Part shown: piece after piece, positions 42,549 through 52,959 of the stretch
How the letters are laid out: every line of letters starts with the position of its first letter
How positions within the stretch are numbered: position 1 is the first letter of the stretch
DNA from: Parabacteroides sp. TM07-1AC
GTDB lineage: Bacteria; Bacteroidota; Bacteroidia; Bacteroidales; Tannerellaceae
Direction of reading: 5' to 3'
NCBI RefSeq assembly: GCF_003480915.1
Contig: NZ_QUKD01000001.1
Coordinates: forward strand, 248,001-312,000
DNA length: 64,000 nt
Notes under the pieces: model-generated
Told to the model about the DNA's origin: nothing
Database searches by the model: none
What the model saw: only the letters and a program-made list of their open reading frames with translations
Program-made: the position numbers and the translations under genes

Positions 42549-44113
42549 GCGTATGTATCCAACGATCAGGCAGTAAATCGCGATATTTTTCTATGGGAGT
42601 GTTTGGTGCCCATGCAGCACATTTGTCAATGATGTCACAGAAGTAATCAAACACATAAACTCCACATCGGTGACATGTTATTGCCAACGAGTGATACAAT
42701 GCGGCAGCTTCGGCTCCTGTGTGGGAGCCTATTGTAAGCCTGCGGCGCGTCAGGGATATGTAGCGATTGATCCGCTCCACTTCATTGTTGTCAAGTCGAT
42801 ATGTCGGTGATGCAAAAATCAACGGTATCTCATGCCATTGTTTAAGAGCGTGATTAGTAGCTGCGAGCAAAGGGTCATCGGGTGGTATGCCAGTACGGTC
42901 TTTTACAGCAATTAGCCTCATGTAGATTTTCTCAAGTATCACCTTTGAGTATCGCTGTCTCCACTGAATGTGTGTGTTCTCTGTCCATCCATCTTTACCG
43001 ATGCGATGCATGTGCTCAAAGTGATACAGCAAACCAAAGAGTTTTGCTATTTCCTGAGCTTGACTATTATCCTTTATATCAAGAAACTTGCGCTTTATAT
43101 GCTGAAGACATGGCAGTCGTTTTATTCCGGTCATCTCACCGATGCCGATATTGCGATAGCCAGAGTAATAATCGCATTGAAAGGCTCCTTTGAAGCCCTT
43201 AATCTGGCGTTCAAACACCTCAGCACTGCGTGAGCCGTCATCATAAAAGAAGAAAACAAGACCTGTGGTCATACCGACGAATACCCATATATCCTTTTTT
43301 GATTTTCTTTCCCGATGGAGTAGCTACCTGAAGTCGCACTTTTTGATATGTTTCATCACCACAGATATAATTGTCATCAAGTATGGCTTTAGCAAGAGCC
43401 TTATACAGATTTTCCAGTTGCACCTTTGTCTTGCTGACAAGTTTCTGTGCGGTACCCTTGTCAAGATCAAAGCCGTGTGCACGGAAGTATTCGACTGCAT
43501 TCTCAAGTGGCATTCCATGTAGATAGCGCAGTTCCGCGAGTCCGGCTATAAAAGATGCCGTATACTGAGAGTTGAAAAGAGGCGCTACAGGTGCCATTCC
43601 TTTGAAGACCTTGTCATCCTGAACATACTTCTTTATCTTGTATATTTTCTTGATAAAGCGTGTTGGTATCATTTCATACCGTACCACCTCACATGTTCCG
43701 ATAAATGTAGCCAACTCAGCTCTGAAGTCAGGAGTGTCAGGCTCAACCTCGATAATTTCAACCTTACACTCCGGATGAGTTTTTCTTTTAGCACCATTAT
43801 TAGTCCGTTTTCTTTGAGGCTTCTGCTCTGTCTGCCCGGCAACAGCTTCTATCGGTTTTGCCTGCATTTCAGAGGATGAACCTTGTAAACGCTGCACCGC
43901 TTTACGTGCAGCCTTCTCTTTGCTTAGTTCTGCACCTTTTCCTTTGACCACATCCTCCAGCGAGATTATCTGTTTGCGCAGTTCTTCTACGGTTGCAATC
44001 AGTTTTTCATTTGCTAAAGTAAGCGAACTGACAGAACTCAGTGCCACATCTAACTTCCCTTGAAGAAAGTCGATTTGGCGTTGTAACAGTTCTATCAGTT
44101 CATCTTTTTTCAT
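42541..44113 (-). pseudogene. tnpC: IS66 transposase TnpC, frameshifted
   Basis: Two frames give one IS66 transposase. Upstream part 44113-43241: coiled-coil N-terminus (MKKDELIELLQRQIDFLQG), zinc-finger-like and central regions, CGDET and reading into KKGYMGIRRYDH. The continuation is in another frame: MTTGLVFFFYDDGSRSAEV... to 42541, with CDYYSGYRN, LACLQHIKRKF-type and LDNNEVERINRY parts. Around 43280 the frame needs two bases more; the sequence there is GGATATATGGG where GGATATATATGGG would restore KKGYIWVFVGMTTGL. A loss of one AT from a dinucleotide run is the simplest cause; a sequencing error is possible. Confidence 0.85.
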
Positions 44114-44191
44114 ACTCTAAAGATATGAAAAATATCTGATACAGGCAACTTTAATAGGTGTTATTATTGCTGATTGTCAATACATTAAATA

Positions 44192-44548
44192 CTATTTAAC
44201 GGCCATTCTGAAGCGACTTTCGACTGTAACCTTTACAGGCGTCAGACCTCTCATCAACATATAAAAATCGTCCCACTGAAGCCGGCGAACACTCGTATCA
44301 TCTTTTTTGGCGACTTCTCTGAAATGCCCTTGCGACAATCTTTTAGTGTACATTAAAAATCCATCGCCATCCCATCTTAAAGCCTTCATGGTCTTGCGGT
44401 CACGTGAGAAAAACACATAAACATCACCCGAGGCAGGTGAATGGCCTTTCCATGACCACACCTTTTGTGTCAGTCCGCGTATACCATAACGCATTGATAC
44501 CGGAGATGGGCATACCCATAATCGCAAACCCTGTTCAAGCCCCCACAT
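44192..44548 (-). CDS. tnpB: IS66 Orf2 (TnpB)
   Basis: 118 residues from MWGLEQGLRLWVC; contains GDVYVFFSRDRKTMKALRWDGDGFLMYTKRL, the IS66 Orf2 signature (R-x-x-x-K-x-L-x-W-D-x-x-G-F). Its start overlaps the end of tnpA, as usual for IS66. It is needed for transposition of this family, with an unknown mechanism. Confidence 0.9.
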   Translation of the reverse strand: MWGLEQGLRLWVCPSPVSMRYGIRGLTQKVWSWKGHSPASGDVYVFFSRDRKTMKALRWDGDGFLMYTKRLSQGHFREVAKKDDTSVRRLQWDDFYMLMRGLTPVKVTVESRFRMAVK

Positions 44549-45110
44549 AACCTGCCTCCTTTCTTGTCCTGTCGGCAAACTTTGCTATAACATCAATATC
44601 TGTGTCAGAGGGAAAACTGACAGTTACGTGTCCATCCACTTTCACTGTTATAACACGGTCAAGGGTGGAGGGAAGAAAACCTGCTTCATCAAAGATAATG
44701 TCTTCAAAAGGTACTTCCTGGTATTGTTCTCGTTTATGCCCTATCGGTTCCGAGTATCCGGGCAAACCGACAACCTTTAGTTTGTGGGAGTTAAGATAAT
44801 TGTGTATTTGCTTACGGGTTACTCCATGTTTGTCACAAAAACTTTGGAATGTTCCCGGTTGTTTTCCTTCAGCACACAGTTCTTTAAAATCATCGTAAAT
44901 TTGAGAGTAAAGGAGGCCTTTCCCTGTTAGTCTTCTATATCCTGTAATAGTTTGTACCTGTTGGAATTCACCCTTGAGAACAATTGGCATTTGACATTGA
45001 GACACCCCATGTTCCCGACAATAATCACTAAATGAACCTGGTTGCTTTCCTGAAGCACATAGTTCTTTAAAAGCAGAAAAAACCTGCCTGTAGAGTTTAA
45101 CTTTATCCAT
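44535..45110 (-). CDS. tnpA: IS66 Orf1 (TnpA) with duplicated N-terminal unit
   Basis: 191 residues. Two similar ~45-residue units occur in tandem: residues ~8-45 (FKELCASGKQPGSFSDYCREHGVS) and ~72-110 (FKELCAEGKQPGTFQSFCDKHGVT), each with a helix-turn-helix look. The C-terminal half carries the common IS66 Orf1 strand region (RVITVKVDGHVTVSFPSDTDIDVIAKF). It probably binds the element's ends. Confidence 0.85.
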   Translation of the reverse strand: MDKVKLYRQVFSAFKELCASGKQPGSFSDYCREHGVSQCQMPIVLKGEFQQVQTITGYRRLTGKGLLYSQIYDDFKELCAEGKQPGTFQSFCDKHGVTRKQIHNYLNSHKLKVVGLPGYSEPIGHKREQYQEVPFEDIIFDEAGFLPSTLDRVITVKVDGHVTVSFPSDTDIDVIAKFADRTRKEAGYVGA

Positions 45111-45237
45111 AATTTTATTTTTATGGCAAGGTTAATATTTCTACAGGCAGGCTACAATACGCTATCGCGGATGGTTATACATTACAAACTGCAAGGCTTT
45201 TATCTTTTTTGTGACGTTTCAGTTAAAAAGGATGAAC

Positions 45238-47289
45238 TTATCCGATCAACTGGACGCTACGTTTGATAAACTGGCTTAATGCCTCGCCTTTCAGCATGCC
45301 GTTGGCGAGCAGAGCCAGGTCGATCAACTGGCTGACCAACTTGTTGCCAGCAGCATATTCGGCCAGGATGGCATTACGCTGTGAAACCAGTTCGTCGATC
45401 TTATGATTCGTATTCGTCATGTCTTCTTTTTCTTCAGAAGTGATCTCTTCTTCTTTCTTGTTGTTTTGAGCATCACGAAGATCTGATTGACGAGCTTTCC
45501 AACCTTTCAGATCTGCCAGGATCGGTTTCAGCCTTTCTTCACAGTTCTGTTCTTCGTCCGAAAGTACTTTCTTAACCAGTTCGTGATCCGTATTCAGTAC
45601 CAGGTTGTAGTTGTCAGGCATTTCGCCATAGAATGACATACCCGGCTGCATAGCAGACATTTCACGCATACGGCGCATATATTCGCTCTGTGTCAGCATG
45701 ACAGGATTTGAATTTTCACCCAATGCTTCGAAAGTAACGATAAAGTCTGTCTTTTCTATCTTCGGCAACTGACTCTTGAACATTTCCTGCAAGGCATTCT
45801 TCTGATCTTCATCCAATGTTACCTGACCAACATTCTCTTTACGGATCAGATTGTCGATCGTATCGCTGTCTACACGGACGAAACGAGTCTTTTCAAACTT
45901 CTGTTCCATCTGGCTGATGGCATGCACATCCAGCTGACCGTCCATGATCAATACGCTGTATGCTTTATCTTTAGCAGCCTGGATATAACTGTACTGGTCG
46001 TTTACATTCGTTGTGTACAGGTAGATCAGGTTGCCGTCCTTGTCCGTCTGATTCGTTTCAACCAGTGCTTTGTATTCTTCGAATGTGTAGTATTTGCCGT
46101 CCACGTCTTTCAGAAGAGCAAATTTGGCAGCACGGTCATAGAACTTTTCGTCGCTCAACATACCATACTGGATGAATAACTTCAGACTATCCCATTTTTC
46201 TTCAAACTGAGGACGGTCGTTCTTGAAGATTTCTTCCAGGCGGTCGGCCACCTTCTTGGTGATGTGGTTGGATATCTTCTTCACATTCTGATCGCTCTGC
46301 AGATAAGAACGGGAAACGTTCAGAGGAATGTCCGGAGAATCAAGTACACCATGCAACAGTGTCAGGAACTCAGGAACGATACCTTCTACGGAGTCGGTTA
46401 CGAACACCTGGTTACTGTAGAGCTGTATCTTATTGCGATGCAGGTCGAGATTGCTCTTGATACGCGGGAAATACAGGATACCTGTCAGGTTGAACGGATA
46501 GTCTACATTCAGATGAATCCAGAACAGAGGTTCTTCTGACATAGGATAAAGGTCACGGTAGAATTTCTTATAATCTTCATCGGTCATATCGGTCGGTTTG
46601 CGAACCCATGCCGGTGTGATCTCGTTAATGATATTGTCTTCGTCAGTATCGACATATTTACCGTCTTTCCATTCCTGTTTTTTACCGAATGCAATAGGAA
46701 CCGGAAGGAACCGGCAGTATTTTGTCAGCAAGCCGTTGATCTTGTCTTTATTCAGGAAGTCTTTGTTTTCATCATCGATATACAGGATGATATCTGTTCC
46801 GCGATCGTCTTTTTGTGTTTCTTCCAATGTATACTCAGGTGTACCGTCGCAACTCCATTTCATAGGAACAGCACCTTCTTTATAAGATTTGGTGACAATC
46901 TCCACTTTCTTTGAAACCATGAAAGAAGAATAGAAACCCAGACCGAAATGTCCGATGATAGCTGCTGCATCATTCTTGTATTTCTCTACGAACTCTTCAG
47001 CACCAGAGAAAGCAATCTGGTTAATATATTTGTCGATCTCTTCAGCGGTCATACCGATACCACGGTCGGAAATCTTGATGATCTTGTCGTCGAAACTTAC
47101 ATGGACTGCCAAATCTCCCAGCTCGCCTTTGAATTCTCCGACAGATGCCAGTGTTTTTAATTTCTGAGTAGCATCGACAGCATTTGACACTAATTCACGA
47201 AGAAAGATTTCGTGGTCACTATACAAAAACTTTTTAATGATAGGGAAGATGTTCTCGCTTGTAACACCTATGTTTCCTTGTTTAGCCAT
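45238..47289 (-). CDS. htpG: Chaperone HtpG (Hsp90)
   Basis: 683 residues. GHKL ATPase domain: MAKQGNIGVTSENIFPIIKKFLYSDHEIFLRELVSNAVDA with the catalytic Glu, DRGIGMTAEE and GHFGLGFYSSFMV; the middle domain has the SRSYLQSD block with the catalytic Arg; the C-terminal dimer domain ends FIKRSVQLIG. It is an ATP-driven cytosolic chaperone. Length is slightly above the usual ~625, with extra acidic sequence around residues 600-640 (KKEEEITSEEKEDM). It is downstream of clpC on the same strand but separated by a terminator. Confidence 0.95.
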   Translation of the reverse strand: MAKQGNIGVTSENIFPIIKKFLYSDHEIFLRELVSNAVDATQKLKTLASVGEFKGELGDLAVHVSFDDKIIKISDRGIGMTAEEIDKYINQIAFSGAEEFVEKYKNDAAAIIGHFGLGFYSSFMVSKKVEIVTKSYKEGAVPMKWSCDGTPEYTLEETQKDDRGTDIILYIDDENKDFLNKDKINGLLTKYCRFLPVPIAFGKKQEWKDGKYVDTDEDNIINEITPAWVRKPTDMTDEDYKKFYRDLYPMSEEPLFWIHLNVDYPFNLTGILYFPRIKSNLDLHRNKIQLYSNQVFVTDSVEGIVPEFLTLLHGVLDSPDIPLNVSRSYLQSDQNVKKISNHITKKVADRLEEIFKNDRPQFEEKWDSLKLFIQYGMLSDEKFYDRAAKFALLKDVDGKYYTFEEYKALVETNQTDKDGNLIYLYTTNVNDQYSYIQAAKDKAYSVLIMDGQLDVHAISQMEQKFEKTRFVRVDSDTIDNLIRKENVGQVTLDEDQKNALQEMFKSQLPKIEKTDFIVTFEALGENSNPVMLTQSEYMRRMREMSAMQPGMSFYGEMPDNYNLVLNTDHELVKKVLSDEEQNCEERLKPILADLKGWKARQSDLRDAQNNKKEEEITSEEKEDMTNTNHKIDELVSQRNAILAEYAAGNKLVSQLIDLALLANGMLKGEALSQFIKRSVQLIG

Positions 47290-47340
47290 TTTATTTATAT
47301 TTTTATGTTATACTATTCGTTTGACGTTACGATATAAACA

Positions 47341-47375
47341 AAAAAAATGCCAGATAGGTTCTATCTGACATTTTG
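47341..47375 (-). terminator. Intrinsic terminator of clpC
   Basis: ATGTCAGATAG/CTATCTGGCAT (one wobble) followed on the minus strand by eight T. Confidence 0.85.
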
Positions 47376-47398
47376 ACTTTATTACCGGAAGAAACGGC

Positions 47399-49960
47399 TT
47401 ATTCCTGTTCCTTCTTTTCTACGGATGTTACTATTTTCTGTTCTTCTTTGTTGAAGTCTACAACGATCTTGTCGCCTTCACCTACAGAAGCACGGATGAT
47501 CAGTTCTGCCATTTCATCTTCCAGGTATTTCTGGATAGCACGTTTCAGTGGACGGGCACCGAACTGTACATCGTAGCCTTTCGTTGCGATGAAGTCTTTT
47601 GCCTCATCGGTAAGAACCAATTCGTAACCCAGACCACAAACACGTTTGTAAAGTCCCTGTAACTCAATATCGATGATCTTGTGGATTGCATCTTTATCAA
47701 GCTGGTCGAACATGATGATGTCGTCGACACGATTCAAGAATTCCGGAGCGAACGCCTTGTTCAACGCTTTCTGAATTACGCTGCGTGAGAAATCCTTATC
47801 CGGTTCACCGGCAGCCTGCGAACTGAATCCGACACCACGACCGAAGTCTTTCAACTGACGTGTTCCGATATTGGAAGTCATGATCAGAATAGTGTTCTTA
47901 AAGTCGATCCGTCTGCCAAGACTGTCAGTCAAGCGACCTTCGTCGAGTACCTGCAACAACAGGTTGAATACATCGGGATGCGCTTTTTCGATCTCATCCA
48001 GCAATACGACAGAGTAGGGTTTACGACGAACTTTTTCTGTTAACTGACCACCTTCTTCATAACCTACGTATCCCGGAGGTGCACCGATCAGGCGGGAAAC
48101 CGCGAACTTTTCAAGATATTCACTCATGTCGATACGAACCAAAGCATCTGCCGAGTCAAACAGGTATTCTGCTAACTTCTTGGCAAGGTGAGTTTTACCT
48201 ACACCTGTCGGACCTAAGAACATAAAGGTACCGATCGGCTTGTTCGGATCTTTCAGACCGACACGGTTACGCTGGATCGCTTTTACGATCTTCTGAACGG
48301 CATCGTCCTGGCCGACTACCTGCTTTTTCAGGTTCTCTGCCATTTCCAGCAGTTTCAGGTTTTCAGCTTTAGCGATACGCTGAACGGGAACGCCTGACAT
48401 CATGGCTACTACTTCGGCAACTTTGTCTTCATCCACTGTTTCGCGGTGCTCCTGCAATTCCTGTTCCCATTTGGCTTTTGCGGCTTCCAACTGCAGCAGA
48501 TATTGACGCTCTTTATCACGGAAACTTGCGGCCAGTTCGAAATTCTGAGACTTCACGGCTGCCAGTTTTTCTGTTTTTGTATCTTCTATCTTTGCTTCCA
48601 GTTCTTCGATGCTTTTCGGAACGGTGATATTAGATATATGTACGCGAGAACCTGCCTCATCCAGGGCGTCGATCGCTTTATCCGGGAAGTTACGGTCGCT
48701 GATATAGCGCTCTGTCAGCTTTACACAAGCATCGAGGGCTTCGTCAGTATAGATCACATTGTGATGTTCTTCGTAACGCGGTTTAATATTTTTCAATATC
48801 TGCAATGTCTCTTCGGCTGTTGTCGGGTCGACGATCACCTTTTGGAAACGACGTTCCAAAGCTCCGTCTTTCTCGATGTTCTTACGATACTCATCCAAAG
48901 TCGTAGCGCCGATACATTGTATTTCACCACGTGCCAGGGCCGGTTTCAGCATGTTGGCCGCATCCATAGAGCCGGAAGCCGATCCTGCACCTACGATCGT
49001 ATGGATCTCATCGATGAACAGGATGATGTTCGGGTTCTTCGAAAGTTCGTTCAGGATGGCTTTGATGCGTTCCTCAAACTGTCCGCGGTATTTTGTTCCG
49101 GCTACGATAGAAGCCATGTCCAGGCTGATCACGCGCTTGTCGAACAATACCCGTGATACCTTTCGCTGGATAATACGTAGGGCAAGTCCTTCTACGATAG
49201 CAGATTTACCAACTCCCGGTTCACCGATCAGTACCGGATTGTTCTTTTTACGACGGCTTAATATCTGTGCCAGACGTTCGATCTCTTTTTCACGACCGAC
49301 GATCGGGTCCAACCTATTCTCGGCAGCAGCACGTGTCATATCTGTACCGAAATTGTCCAGTACAGGTGTATCGTTTGGCGACTTCGGTTGTGCGGCTCCG
49401 GTTCCGGAAGAGGAGCGGGGAGACTCTTTGCGGGAAGAGAAGTCTTCATCTTCGTCGTCTTCATCATCTGTGTAACCGTCGCTGATCTCGTCGATCTCTT
49501 CCAGCTCTTCCATGCGGTTCATGTCGGTTCCGCCAACCAGGTTGTTGTATACGTTACGATAGTTTATACCGGCTTCGCTCAGTGCTTTGGCGGCTACGTT
49601 GAACTCTTCTTTCAGGATGGCCAACAACAAATGTTCCGTGCCGGTCTCGTCTGTCTTGAACAAACGGGATTCCAACATGCTCATACGTAAAACACGTTCT
49701 GTTGTCTTACTGATCGCTATATCATGCAGTTCGGCCTCTTCTGTCTCAAATGTATTTTTGATCTCCTGCTCAATTCTTCTCTTTATATCGAATACGTCGG
49801 CATGCAAATCACGCAATAACTGCATGGCTTTACCTTCACCGTCGCGGATGATACCAAGCATTAAGTGTTCCGGCCCGATATAGCTGTTTTGAAGCCTGGC
49901 GGCCTCTTCGCGGCTATATTCTATAACGTCAATAAGCCTTTTCGAATAATTATTTTTCAT
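47399..49960 (-). CDS. clpC: ATP-dependent Clp protease ATP-binding subunit ClpC
   Basis: 853 residues. Clp_N repeats (~1-150: [30 protein letters not shown]), an acidic linker, AAA1 with Walker [16 protein letters not shown] and Walker B FIDEIHT, a UVR-like mid domain ([26 protein letters not shown]), and AAA2 with [17 protein letters not shown] and [11 protein letters not shown]. The UVR region and domain order identify ClpC, which unfolds substrates for ClpP. Start at 49960 is chosen because the preceding residues in a longer reading are non-conserved and the -7 box at 50003-50010 fits this start. Confidence 0.92.
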   Translation of the reverse strand: MKNNYSKRLIDVIEYSREEAARLQNSYIGPEHLMLGIIRDGEGKAMQLLRDLHADVFDIKRRIEQEIKNTFETEEAELHDIAISKTTERVLRMSMLESRLFKTDETGTEHLLLAILKEEFNVAAKALSEAGINYRNVYNNLVGGTDMNRMEELEEIDEISDGYTDDEDDEDEDFSSRKESPRSSSGTGAAQPKSPNDTPVLDNFGTDMTRAAAENRLDPIVGREKEIERLAQILSRRKKNNPVLIGEPGVGKSAIVEGLALRIIQRKVSRVLFDKRVISLDMASIVAGTKYRGQFEERIKAILNELSKNPNIILFIDEIHTIVGAGSASGSMDAANMLKPALARGEIQCIGATTLDEYRKNIEKDGALERRFQKVIVDPTTAEETLQILKNIKPRYEEHHNVIYTDEALDACVKLTERYISDRNFPDKAIDALDEAGSRVHISNITVPKSIEELEAKIEDTKTEKLAAVKSQNFELAASFRDKERQYLLQLEAAKAKWEQELQEHRETVDEDKVAEVVAMMSGVPVQRIAKAENLKLLEMAENLKKQVVGQDDAVQKIVKAIQRNRVGLKDPNKPIGTFMFLGPTGVGKTHLAKKLAEYLFDSADALVRIDMSEYLEKFAVSRLIGAPPGYVGYEEGGQLTEKVRRKPYSVVLLDEIEKAHPDVFNLLLQVLDEGRLTDSLGRRIDFKNTILIMTSNIGTRQLKDFGRGVGFSSQAAGEPDKDFSRSVIQKALNKAFAPEFLNRVDDIIMFDQLDKDAIHKIIDIELQGLYKRVCGLGYELVLTDEAKDFIATKGYDVQFGARPLKRAIQKYLEDEMAELIIRASVGEGDKIVVDFNKEEQKIVTSVEKKEQE

Positions 49961-50002
49961 ATTAAAATGAATCCTTCTCTTTATAAATAATGTATGTGAA
50001 TA

Positions 50003-50010
50003 CAAAGTTA
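50003..50010 (-). promoter_or_regulatory. -7 box of the clpC promoter
   Basis: TAACTTTG on the minus strand; TTTTG lies 23 bases further upstream, which is longer than the usual spacing. Confidence 0.45.
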
Positions 50011-50130
50011 GTAAACTCTCTCTATATATCTAACAAAATTCATGCCATTATTCCTAAGAAAAATGAAGAAAGTGCTTAAATATCCTTATTAAGCTCCTTG
50101 TCTATCCGGTAAAAGTACGGCAGAAGAATA

Positions 50131-50205
50131 GTGTTTCACTAGGGTGAAACAGTTGTTTCTCCTAGATGAAACACTTGTTCCATTAGGATGAAACACTTTT
50201 TTGAA
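50131..50205. repeat. Cluster of GTTTCA...TGAAAC palindromes
   Basis: Three successive hairpin-forming units: GTGTTTCACTAGGGTGAAAC, then GTTTCTCCTAGATGAAAC, then GTTCCATTAGGATGAAAC. Spacing is about 25 nt. A further GTTTCCCCCGGATGC lies just after. Confidence 0.7.
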
Positions 50206-50339
50206 AAAAGAGCTGTTTCCCCCGGATGCGGAATAAAAACATTTTTTTCAGCATAAAAACTTTCGTGATACAGGGAAAAGCCTTACCTTAGTGCACTTTT
50301 TAAAAGATGAGATATTGAGTGTAATTAATATAAAACTAA

Positions 50340-52919
50340 ATGGTTGATCAAGACAGAATTATTAAGATTAACATCGAGGAGGAAATGAAATCGGCATACA
50401 TTGACTATTCAATGTCTGTCATCGTTTCACGTGCCCTTCCGGATGTTAGGGATGGTTTTAAACCGGTTCATCGTCGTATTTTGTTTGGAATGAATGAATT
50501 GGGAAATACATCCGACAAACCTTATAAAAAATCTGCGAGAATTGTTGGTGAAGTTTTAGGTAAATATCATCCACATGGCGACTCGTCCGTCTATTTCGCA
50601 ATGGTTCGTATGGCACAGACATGGTCTATGCGTTATACATTGGTCGATGGACAAGGTAACTTTGGTTCTGTGGACGGTGACAGTCCTGCCGCTATGCGTT
50701 ACACGGAGGCAAGATTAAGTAAGCTTGCCGAGGAAATGCTCCGGGACATCGAGAAGGATACAGTAGATTTTCAGCTGAACTTTGATGATACGCTGAAAGA
50801 ACCGACTGTGTTGCCGACCCGTATTCCTAATCTGCTGGTAAATGGAGGTTCGGGTATTGCTGTTGGTATGGCTACAAATATGCCGACACACAATTTGACC
50901 GAAGTACTTGACGGATGTATTGCCTATATCGACGCTCGTGGAGATATTGACGTAGAAGGATTGATGCAATATATCAAAGCTCCTGACTTTCCGACCGGTG
51001 CAACGATCTACGGATATGCCGGCGTAAAAGAAGCTTTTGAAACCGGTAGAGGACGTATCATCCTCCGTGGTAAAGCAGAGATTGAAGTAGAAAACAATCA
51101 CGAGAAGATTGTTATTACCGAAATTCCTTATCTTGTTAATAAGGCTGAATTGATCAAGTATATAGCTGATCTGGTAAACGATAAACGTATTGACGGTATT
51201 TCCAACGTGAACGATGAATCCGACCGTAACGGTATGCGTATTGTCGTCGATGTGAAACGTGATGCCAACTCTGGTGTTGTACTGAATAAATTGTATAAGC
51301 TGACTGCACTGCAATCTTCTTTCAGTGTAAACAATATCGCTTTGGTCAACGGTCGTCCGAGACAGTTGAACTTGAAAGATATGATCAAGGCTTTTATCGA
51401 ACATCGGCATGAAGTTGTTATCCGTCGTACACGTTTCGAACTGAAGAAAGCGGAAGAAAGAGCGCATATCCTGGAAGGTTTGATCATTGCCTCAGACAAT
51501 ATCGACGAAGTAATCGCTATCATCAAATCATCGAAAAGCCCGAATGAGGCTATCGAACGTTTGATGGAACGTTTCTCGCTGTCTGATATTCAGGCACGTG
51601 CCATTGTTGAAATGAGACTTCGCCAGTTGACCGGACTGGAACAGGATAAACTGCGTGCGGAATACGAAGAAATAGAGAAGTTGATCGCCCGTTTAAAAGA
51701 AATTCTTGAAAACGAGGATGTTCGTATGGACGTTATCAAAGGAGAACTGGAAGAAGTAAAAGAAAAGTTTGGCGATGAGCGTAAAACGGATATCGTATAT
51801 GCTTCCGAAGAACTGAATCCGGAAGATTTCTATGCGGATGATGAAATGATCATCACCATTTCTCACATGGGATACATCAAGCGTACGCCACTGAGCGAAT
51901 TCCGTGCCCAGGGACGTGGCGGAGTAGGAGCAAAGGGATCGGTAACACGTGACGAAGACTTCGTAGAATATATCTATCCGGCATCCATGCATGCAACCTT
52001 GCTGATATTTACGGCAAAAGGTAAATGTTATTGGCTGAAAGTATACGAAATACCTGAAGGAGCTAAGAATGCGAAGGGTAGAGCTATCCAGAATTTATTG
52101 AATATCGAACCGGATGATAAAGTAAATGCTTTTATCCGTGTAAAGAAACTGACAACTGATACCGAATTTATCAATTCACATTATCTGTTGTTCTGTACCA
52201 AGAAAGGTGTTATCAAGAAAACATTGCTTGAAGCATATTCACGTCCGCGCCAGAATGGTGTAAACGCCATCACATTGCGTGAAGACGACGGCTTGATCGA
52301 AGTTTGTTTGACAAACGGCAATAATGAAGTGCTGATTGCAAACCGTAATGGACGTGCTATACGTTTCCATGAAAGTGCTGTTCGTGTAATGGGACGTACA
52401 GCATCCGGAGTAAGGGGTATGACATTGGATGACGATCCTGCCGATGAAGTTGTAGGAATGGTATGTATCAAAGACAAGGAAGCCGATACGGTATTAGTTG
52501 TTTCTGAGCAGGGTTACGGAAAACGTTCGGTTGTGGAAGATTACCGTATGACGAACCGTGGCGGTAAAGGTGTTAAGACGCTCAACATTACAGATAAGAC
52601 AGGTAAACTTGTTGCCATTAAAAATGTTACAGTAGAAAATGATATCATGATCATCAACAAGTCCGGTATTGCTATTCGTATGAAAGTTACCGACTTGAAC
52701 GTTATCGGACGTGCAACGCAAGGTGTACGCCTGATCAACTTAGGTAAACGTAACGATGAAATAGCCTCGGTATGTAAGGTATTATCCGAACCGGATGAGC
52801 AGGAGGTGGATGACGAAAACGCTGAACTGGATGCTCAGAATGAGAATAATGAAAAATTAACCGGGTTTGGAGGATCTGAAGATATCGCAAATGATACTGA
52901 AGAGACAACAAATGAATAA
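50340..52919 (+). CDS. gyrA: DNA gyrase subunit A
   Basis: 859 residues. It opens [46 protein letters not shown], with the catalytic Tyr in [11 protein letters not shown] and the quinolone-region [12 protein letters not shown] (Ser at the usual position). The C-terminal pinwheel repeats are present ([10 protein letters not shown] and TKGVIKKT-type blades), and the gyrase box reads AQGRGGVG. A Glu/Asp/Asn-rich tail ends the protein. With GyrB it supercoils DNA. It ends 40 bases before the TPR gene. Confidence 0.96.
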   Translation: MVDQDRIIKINIEEEMKSAYIDYSMSVIVSRALPDVRDGFKPVHRRILFGMNELGNTSDKPYKKSARIVGEVLGKYHPHGDSSVYFAMVRMAQTWSMRYTLVDGQGNFGSVDGDSPAAMRYTEARLSKLAEEMLRDIEKDTVDFQLNFDDTLKEPTVLPTRIPNLLVNGGSGIAVGMATNMPTHNLTEVLDGCIAYIDARGDIDVEGLMQYIKAPDFPTGATIYGYAGVKEAFETGRGRIILRGKAEIEVENNHEKIVITEIPYLVNKAELIKYIADLVNDKRIDGISNVNDESDRNGMRIVVDVKRDANSGVVLNKLYKLTALQSSFSVNNIALVNGRPRQLNLKDMIKAFIEHRHEVVIRRTRFELKKAEERAHILEGLIIASDNIDEVIAIIKSSKSPNEAIERLMERFSLSDIQARAIVEMRLRQLTGLEQDKLRAEYEEIEKLIARLKEILENEDVRMDVIKGELEEVKEKFGDERKTDIVYASEELNPEDFYADDEMIITISHMGYIKRTPLSEFRAQGRGGVGAKGSVTRDEDFVEYIYPASMHATLLIFTAKGKCYWLKVYEIPEGAKNAKGRAIQNLLNIEPDDKVNAFIRVKKLTTDTEFINSHYLLFCTKKGVIKKTLLEAYSRPRQNGVNAITLREDDGLIEVCLTNGNNEVLIANRNGRAIRFHESAVRVMGRTASGVRGMTLDDDPADEVVGMVCIKDKEADTVLVVSEQGYGKRSVVEDYRMTNRGGKGVKTLNITDKTGKLVAIKNVTVENDIMIINKSGIAIRMKVTDLNVIGRATQGVRLINLGKRNDEIASVCKVLSEPDEQEVDDENAELDAQNENNEKLTGFGGSEDIANDTEETTNE

Positions 52920-52959
52920 TTTAAACAAATAGAAATATTAATCTCAAATTACTATCACA

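Larger units (their letters stand above)
42458..45201 (-). mobile_element. IS66-family insertion sequence
   Basis: About 2744 bp bounded by imperfect inverted repeats: 42458-42498 and 45161-45201 agree over about 41 bases except for two positions. Inside, on the minus strand, are the three IS66 genes tnpA, tnpB and tnpC in order. tnpC is frameshifted. No convincing 8-bp target duplication was seen at the edges. It sits between the vWA gene and htpG and interrupts no recognisable gene. Confidence 0.9.
49961..50339. other. Divergent region between clpC and gyrA
   Basis: Holds the clpC promoter (-7 TAACTTTG, minus strand, 50003-50010), a cluster of GTTTCA/TGAAAC palindromes (50131-50205) and, near 50287, TACCTTAG, a possible -7 box for gyrA. 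No ORF of interest. Confidence 0.6.

Noticed and set aside
43260..43300. Programmed ribosomal frameshift in the IS66 transposase at the A6G run
   Set aside because: A -1 slip at this run leads into the wrong frame; the frame needed is +1/-2. IS66 TnpC is not known to use frameshifting, so a two-base loss is the better explanation.
42450..45209. 8-bp target duplication around the IS66 element
   Set aside because: Bases flanking the inverted repeats (TATAATAG on the left, ATCTTTTT on the right) do not match in any nearby register.
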